This document shows, piece after piece, positions 5,614 through 8,542 of a stretch of DNA of 8,542 bases. A model generated the notes under the pieces. It had not been told where the DNA came from and did no database searches. It worked only from the letters and a program-made list of their open reading frames with translations. This stretch comes from UMGS1781 sp045650705 (GTDB lineage: Bacteria; Bacillota; Clostridia; TANB77; CAG-508), in the NCBI GenBank assembly GCA_045650705.1, contig JAZRRK010000012.1, positions 1 through 8,542 on the forward strand, given 5' to 3'. Position 1 is the stretch's first letter. Each line of letters begins with the position of its first letter. The position numbers were made by a program, and so were the translations under genes.

Positions 5614-5645
5614 TATTTTTATAAAACTAATAGATTGGAGAAAAT

Positions 5646-6461
5646 ATGATATATCTAAAGACATTTAAATTGAGCGATAGCAAAATTAAAAATAATAATA
5701 TATATCCTTTTAATGTATTGCAAAATAAAGAGCCAGATATATTAATATTTGATAATATAACAGTATTATATGGAAATAATGGTTCTGGAAAGTCAACAAT
5801 ACTAAATATTATTGCGCATAAATTAAATTTAAAAGGAAAAGAGAGAAATAGTCCAGAAATTATTGGGACATTAGATTATTTTAAAGATTATGCATCTAGA
5901 TGTGAGTATGAACTAGGAGAAAATGAAAATGGTAAAAAAATAAACAGAATACCAGAAAATAGTAGATACATAAAAAGTGAAGAAATATTATATGAAATAA
6001 GAAAAATACAACAAGATGCTATATTACAAGAAAGTATAGAAAGCAATTTAGCTAGAGAAATAGGATTGAAAAATGCTCAAGAATTTTTGCATACAAAAGA
6101 GGGAGCAAAGCAATTTGCAAGATTTGAATTTGCACAAGAGAAATATTCTAATGGAGAAACAACTATGCAGATTTTAGAAGACAATATCGAACCTGATAGA
6201 CTATATTTGTTAGATGAGCCAGAAGTTTCATTATCTCCACAAAATCAAGTAAAACTCGCAGAAGAAATAAATAAAATGGCAAGATATTTAGGTATCCAAT
6301 TTATAATAGCTACACACTCACCATTTATGTTAGGGATTTTGAATGCTAAAATATATAATTTAGATACAGAAGATTATAAAGTACAAAAGTGGAGTGAACT
6401 TGAAAATGTGAGATATTTTTATGAATTCTTTAAAAGGAGAATGAGTGAATTTGAAAAATAG
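5646..6461 (+). CDS. ABC/RecF-like predicted ATPase (COG3910-like)
   Basis: This 271-residue soluble protein has Walker A GNNGSGKST (43-51) and an ABC-signature-like YSNGET (167-172), with N where most ABC proteins have S. Walker B is LYLLDE at 186-191, followed by PEVSLSP, and the switch histidine is ATHSPF (H224). The N-terminus, MIYLKTFKL...YPFNVL, fits the stand-alone predicted ATPases grouped as COG3910, whose function is unknown. The fold is that of SMC/RecF/OLD-type ATPases, which dimerise around two ATPs, not of a transporter, and no membrane partner is encoded nearby. GGAG lies 5 nt before ATG 5646. It is the last gene of the cargo operon. Relatives of this ATPase class occur in anti-phage systems, but no nuclease domain (TOPRIM) is present here, so defence is only a guess. 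Confidence 0.88.
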   Translation: MIYLKTFKLSDSKIKNNNIYPFNVLQNKEPDILIFDNITVLYGNNGSGKSTILNIIAHKLNLKGKERNSPEIIGTLDYFKDYASRCEYELGENENGKKINRIPENSRYIKSEEILYEIRKIQQDAILQESIESNLAREIGLKNAQEFLHTKEGAKQFARFEFAQEKYSNGETTMQILEDNIEPDRLYLLDEPEVSLSPQNQVKLAEEINKMARYLGIQFIIATHSPFMLGILNAKIYNLDTEDYKVQKWSELENVRYFYEFFKRRMSEFEK

Positions 6462-6468
6462 AATATGT

Positions 6469-6501
6469 AAAGAGGCTGTCCTAGAATAGGAGAGCCTCTT
6501 T
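6469..6501 (+). terminator. Long hairpin after the cargo operon, probable terminator
   Basis: AAAGAGGCT (6469-6477) pairs perfectly with AGCCTCTTT (6493-6501). Inside it, TCCTA pairs with TAGGA around a GAA loop, separated by a G-G mismatch. It begins 8 nt after the ATPase stop. The T-run is only the TTT of the stem, so terminator function is likely but not classic. GAGGCTGTCCTA also resembles the ends of some insertion sequences. Confidence 0.6.
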
Positions 6502-6504
6502 AAG

Positions 6505-6539
6505 CGTCTATATAGACGAACAAGCCACACCGCAGTGTG
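6505..6539. repeat. Two further palindromes downstream of the cargo operon
   Basis: CGTCTATATAGACG (6505-6518) is a perfect 14-bp palindrome. CACAC-CGCA-GTGTG (6526-6539) is a second stem-loop 8 bp later. With the hairpin at 6469-6501 they make three stacked dyads in 71 bp. Confidence 0.55.
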
Positions 6540-6548
6540 CAACGATTA

Positions 6549-6578
6549 AATGTAAGTATAGTATAATACATTTTACAT
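6549..6578. promoter_or_regulatory. Inverted repeat, possible operator
   Basis: ATGTAA-GTAT (6550-6559) and ATAC-ATT-TTACAT (6566-6578) form a bulged dyad around a TATAAT word (6562-6567). No -35 hexamer sits at the right distance upstream, so the dyad is better supported than a promoter here. Confidence 0.35.
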
Positions 6579-6616
6579 ATAGTATCAATAAAATTTTACA
6601 AATTTTGCCAAAAGGA

Positions 6617-6645
6617 TTGAATATAATAAGATAACATGATACAAT
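6617..6645 (+). promoter_or_regulatory. Promoter of the Fic gene
   Basis: TTGAAT (6617-6622) and TACAAT (6640-6645) have a 17-bp spacer and lie 55 nt upstream of the Fic start codon. This suggests the Fic gene is transcribed separately from the cargo operon. Confidence 0.55.
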
Positions 6646-6700
6646 ACAAATGTTCGCATACAAATTATAATAGAAAATATTTGACAAGGAGGCGATATAA

Positions 6701-7837
6701 ATGAAACTTGAAGAATATAAATCAGGAGAATATATAAAAATGAACGACTACAAAGCATTTATTCCAAGCAAAATAAACTATAACTGGGGATGGGATGACA
6801 CAAAATTGGACAAACTATTAGCTGAAGCGAACAGACAAATTGGAGAACTAAATGCATATTCATTATTAATACCAAATGTAGATTTATATATTAAAATGCA
6901 TGTAAAAATTGAAGCTAATAAATCTAGTAGAATTGAAGGAACAAGGACAACTGTAGAGGAAGATTTACTTGATGTAACTGACATTAATCCAGAAAAAAGA
7001 GATGACTGGGAAGAAGTACAAAATTATGTAAAAGCTACAAATTATAGTATTGAAAGGATAAGAGAAGGATTTCCGGTATGTACTAGATTAATAAGAGAAA
7101 TTCATAAAATATTGATGAATGGAGTTCGTGGTGAACACAAGACACCAGGAGAATTTAGAGTATCACAAAATTGGATTGGTGGTAGTATGCCTAGTACAGC
7201 GGTGTATGTTCCACCACCACATACAGAAGTTGCAGAATGTTTATCTGATTTTGAAAAATTTATAAACAATGAAAAAATAGATACACCAGATTTAATAAAG
7301 ATTGCGATTTTGCATTATCAATTTGAATCTATTCATCCATTTTTAGATGGTAATGGAAGAATTGGAAGATTATTAATACCGTTATATATTCAAAGTAAAG
7401 GGATGCTAGATAAATCTTGTTTATATATTTCTGACTATATTGAAAGAAATAAAGATATATATTATGATATGCTTACAAGAGTAAGAACTCATAATGATAT
7501 GATAGGATGGATTAAATTTTTCTTAGAAGCGGTTATTGAAACATCAAAAACGGCAAAAGAAAAATTCAGAAAAGTTGTTGAATTAACAATGGAAATGGAT
7601 AAAATTATAGTGAATTTACCAGTAAAATCCGACAATGTAAAAAAAGTAATAGATGTATTATATAATGAACCTGTAATTAATAGAAAGAAATTATGTTATT
7701 TAACTGAAATAAAAGAAGGTACAATAAAAAATATTATTAATTGTTTATTAGAAAATAATATCATTGTAGAAACAACAGGATATAGTAGAAATCAAATTTT
7801 CACTTTTCAAAAATATACAGATTTATTTTTAAAATAA
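6701..7837 (+). CDS. Fic family protein (class II, N-terminally autoinhibited), predicted AMP-transferase
   Basis: The 378-residue protein carries the complete Fic motif HPFLDGNGRIGR at 212-223, with catalytic His212 and the DGNGR anion/Mg site. This predicts transfer of AMP from ATP to a hydroxyl side chain of a target protein. Residues 75-80 (SSRIEG) match the inhibitory [S/T]xxxE[G/N] helix located N-terminal to the Fic core, so it is a class II enzyme whose Glu79 should block ATP binding. The beta-hairpin flap region VYVPPPHTEV (168-177) is intact. Residues from about 310 on (INRKKLCYLTEIKEGTIKNIINCLLENNIIVE) form a winged helix, as in the stand-alone SoFic type. AAGGAGG lies 8 nt before ATG 6701. 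No antitoxin gene adjoins it, consistent with intrinsic inhibition. The target is unknown. Confidence 0.93.
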   Translation: MKLEEYKSGEYIKMNDYKAFIPSKINYNWGWDDTKLDKLLAEANRQIGELNAYSLLIPNVDLYIKMHVKIEANKSSRIEGTRTTVEEDLLDVTDINPEKRDDWEEVQNYVKATNYSIERIREGFPVCTRLIREIHKILMNGVRGEHKTPGEFRVSQNWIGGSMPSTAVYVPPPHTEVAECLSDFEKFINNEKIDTPDLIKIAILHYQFESIHPFLDGNGRIGRLLIPLYIQSKGMLDKSCLYISDYIERNKDIYYDMLTRVRTHNDMIGWIKFFLEAVIETSKTAKEKFRKVVELTMEMDKIIVNLPVKSDNVKKVIDVLYNEPVINRKKLCYLTEIKEGTIKNIINCLLENNIIVETTGYSRNQIFTFQKYTDLFLK

Positions 7838-7843
7838 AATTTA

Positions 7844-7892
7844 TAGGTCAAAAAAATCAAAAAATTTGACCTAAAATAATCCATAGGTCAAA
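7844..7892. repeat. Alternating TAGGTCAAA repeats after the Fic gene
   Basis: TAGGTCAAA occurs on the plus strand at 7844-7852 and 7884-7892 and in inverted form at 7865-7873. The first pair can form a hairpin with an A-rich loop starting 7 nt after the Fic stop. There is no T-run, so termination is uncertain. Alternating orientation at about 20-bp steps could also mark protein sites. Confidence 0.6.
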
Positions 7893-7950
7893 AATATTGA
7901 AATAAATTGACTTGTAAAATTTTAATTCAAATGAAACTATATAAGAAACT

Positions 7951-8085
7951 AAAGGCAGGATAGAGATGATTAACACATCTCCTATACATATAGAAGGACA
8001 AGCCTTCTAGAGTTAATAAAAGAACAAAAAAGTTATGCAAAAGTGATGCAGAAATTCACCCAATGAACCCCTAGAAAATGCCTTT
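7951..8085 (+). ncRNA. Candidate structured non-coding RNA at the right end of the element
   Basis: AAAGGCA (7951-7957) can pair with TGCCTTT (8079-8085) and would enclose two local hairpins. One is ATA-GAGATG with CATCTC-C-TAT (7960-7985), and the other is TAGAAGG-ACAAG-CCTTCTA (7991-8009). Transcription could continue to the terminator at 8173-8205. No convincing promoter was found immediately upstream, so it may be read from the Fic promoter. A 14-codon ORF, MINTSPIHIEGQAF (7966-8010), with AGGCAGGA upstream overlaps both hairpins. It may be a leader peptide or chance. I recognise no known RNA family. Confidence 0.3.
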
Positions 8086-8144
8086 CAGAGTGCGAAAGTT
8101 CACTAAATGAACCAATTTTTAAGTAAAAGTTCACCGAGTGAACT
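8054..8144. repeat. Three TTCAC-N3-RTGAA palindromes
   Basis: TTCACCCAATGAA (8055-8067), GTTCACTAAATGAAC (8098-8112) and AGTTCACCGAGTGAACT (8128-8144, perfect 7-bp arms) share a 13-bp dyad with a 3-bp centre. Their centres are 44 and 31 bp apart. They lie 150-240 bp inside attR in a gene-free stretch, a setting suited to binding of a regulator or excision accessory protein. Confidence 0.7.
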
Positions 8145-8159
8145 TGATGATACCGGAAG

Positions 8160-8205
8160 AAAAATAAAAAAACTTCTGGTATTTCATTGATACTGGAAGT
8201 TTTTT
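8160..8205. terminator. Bidirectional terminator near the right end of the element
   Basis: CTTCTGGTAT (8173-8182) and ATACTGGAAG (8190-8199) form a 10-bp stem with two G-U pairs and a 7-nt loop. It is followed by six T on the plus strand and by a T-rich run on the minus strand (the A-run 8164-8172). It shields cotJC from element transcription. Flanking arms ATACCGGAAG (8150-8159) and TTCTAGTAT (8204-8212) could form competing stems with the two terminator arms. Confidence 0.8.
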
Positions 8206-8273
8206 CTAGTATAAAAAAAGATGATAAATATATTTTATAAAAATTTCACAGCCAATAGTCATAAATTTTTTTG

Positions 8274-8318
8274 ATTGACAACATCGTGGCACCGAAGAAT
8301 TAGCTCATCTAGAGATGG
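8274..8318 (+). other. attR (right junction)
   Basis: The element half-arm ATTGACAACATCGTGGCA (8274-8291) is the reverse complement of the attL half-arm at 15 of 18 positions. It is followed by CC and the core GAAGAATTAG (8294-8303), then cotJC sequence. The predicted crossover dinucleotide is GA at 8297-8298. Confidence 0.82.
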
Positions 8319-8542
8319 TTGGAACTATAGTTCATCAATTAACTGATGGAGCTAGTATAGAAGAAATTAAAGCCGCTGGATTAGACCCATATTATACTGA
8401 CCATGGTTTAGGTGTATATCCTCAATCTGCTGCAGGAACCCCATTCACAGCTGCATATCTTGCAGTTAAAGGTGACCCTATTGCAGATTTACAAGAAGAC
8501 TTAGCTGCAGAGCAAAAAGCTCGTGCAACTTATGAAAAATTA
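8288..8542 (+). CDS. cotJC: 3' part of cotJC (manganese-catalase-family coat protein), no start codon, runs off the window
   Basis: The frame reads GTEELAHLEMVGTIVHQLTDG, then LDPYYTDHGLGVYPQSAAGTPFTAAYL, KGDPIADLQEDLAAEQKARATYEKL, the middle of CotJC. AHLEM supplies the His of the EExxH manganese ligand motif, and DLAAEQKAR supplies the third ligand Glu, as in dimanganese catalases. No ribosome binding site or start is present, and a TGA at 8276-8278 closes the frame upstream inside the element. The frame is identical to that of the 5' fragment: joining 1703-1895 to 8298 onward gives a continuous protein whose lengths and spacing match CotJC (E35, E65, H68). The fourth ligand and the C-terminus lie beyond the right edge. 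If unexcised, this part is silent. Confidence 0.93.

Larger units (their letters stand above)
1892..8303. mobile_element. 6,402-bp serine-recombinase element inserted in cotJC (skin-like candidate)
   Basis: The limits are set by two copies of GAAGAATTAG (1892-1901 and 8294-8303), exactly 6,402 bp apart, each in the frame encoding Glu-Glu-Leu. Upstream of the first copy is the front of cotJC, and downstream of the second copy is the rest of it. The content is a serine recombinase at the left end, a small ORF and leader RNA, a four-gene cargo operon and a Fic gene. There are no capsid, replication, relaxase or conjugation genes, so it is not an obvious phage or self-transmissible element. Known comparable elements are skin in sigK, SPbeta in spsM and vfbin in spoVFB, all removed from the mother-cell chromosome by serine recombinases during sporulation. 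Whether this one is excised during development is inference. Confidence 0.9.

Noticed and set aside
7844..8205. CRISPR array at the right end of the element
   Set aside because: The short repeats (TAGGTCAAA, TTCAC dyads) are only 9-15 bp, irregularly spaced and partly inverted. No spacer-repeat periodicity or cas genes are present.
1892..8303. Interpretation as a prophage or conjugative element
   Set aside because: No capsid, terminase, portal, lysis, replication, relaxase or secretion genes are present in the 6.4 kb.

Overview
The window is very AT-rich and looks like a spore-forming member of the Clostridia. The evidence is strong AGGAGG-type ribosome binding sites, A/T-ending codons, and a spore-coat cotJA-cotJB-cotJC operon. 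I cannot name the genus.

Layout. Positions 1-893 hold the C-terminal part of a multi-pass membrane protein resembling a GT-C (family 39-like) glycosyltransferase, followed by a clear terminator. Positions 951-1909 hold cotJA, cotJB and only the first 68 codons of cotJC. At a GGYACYGAAGAATTAG sequence the cotJC frame breaks off. It resumes 6,402 bp downstream, at the second copy of that sequence (8288-8303), and runs off the right edge. Everything between is one integrated element. Joining the two copies restores an uninterrupted frame that reads through the manganese-catalase motif GTEELAHLEM.

The element carries, from left to right: a large serine recombinase on the minus strand (2037-3596); a 45-codon ORF just upstream of it; a structured leader RNA with its own promoter and terminator (about 3833-3984); a 78-bp imperfect inverted repeat (4027-4104); a plus-strand cargo operon of a flavin/iron-sulfur flavoprotein-like oxidoreductase, an unknown protein, a DUF4178-like protein and a RecF/OLD-style ABC ATPase (4223-6461); a hairpin cluster; an autoinhibited class II Fic protein (6701-7837); and a 440-bp structured non-coding right end with three TTCAC-N3-RTGAA palindromes and a bidirectional terminator. 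No phage structural, replication, relaxase or conjugation genes are present.

The inner ends of the element form an 18-bp inverted repeat (15/18 identical). When the ends are joined as a circle, the two arms flank a 12-bp core centred on the dinucleotide GA. This is the geometry expected of a serine-integrase attP of about 48 bp.

Main idea: this is a candidate skin-like intervening element. The interrupted gene belongs to a mother-cell coat operon, the integrase is of the same broad class as SpoIVCA, and precise excision would rebuild the gene. Developmental control of excision is an inference, because the sequence shows only that excision would be clean. A simple insertion that just inactivates cotJC remains possible.
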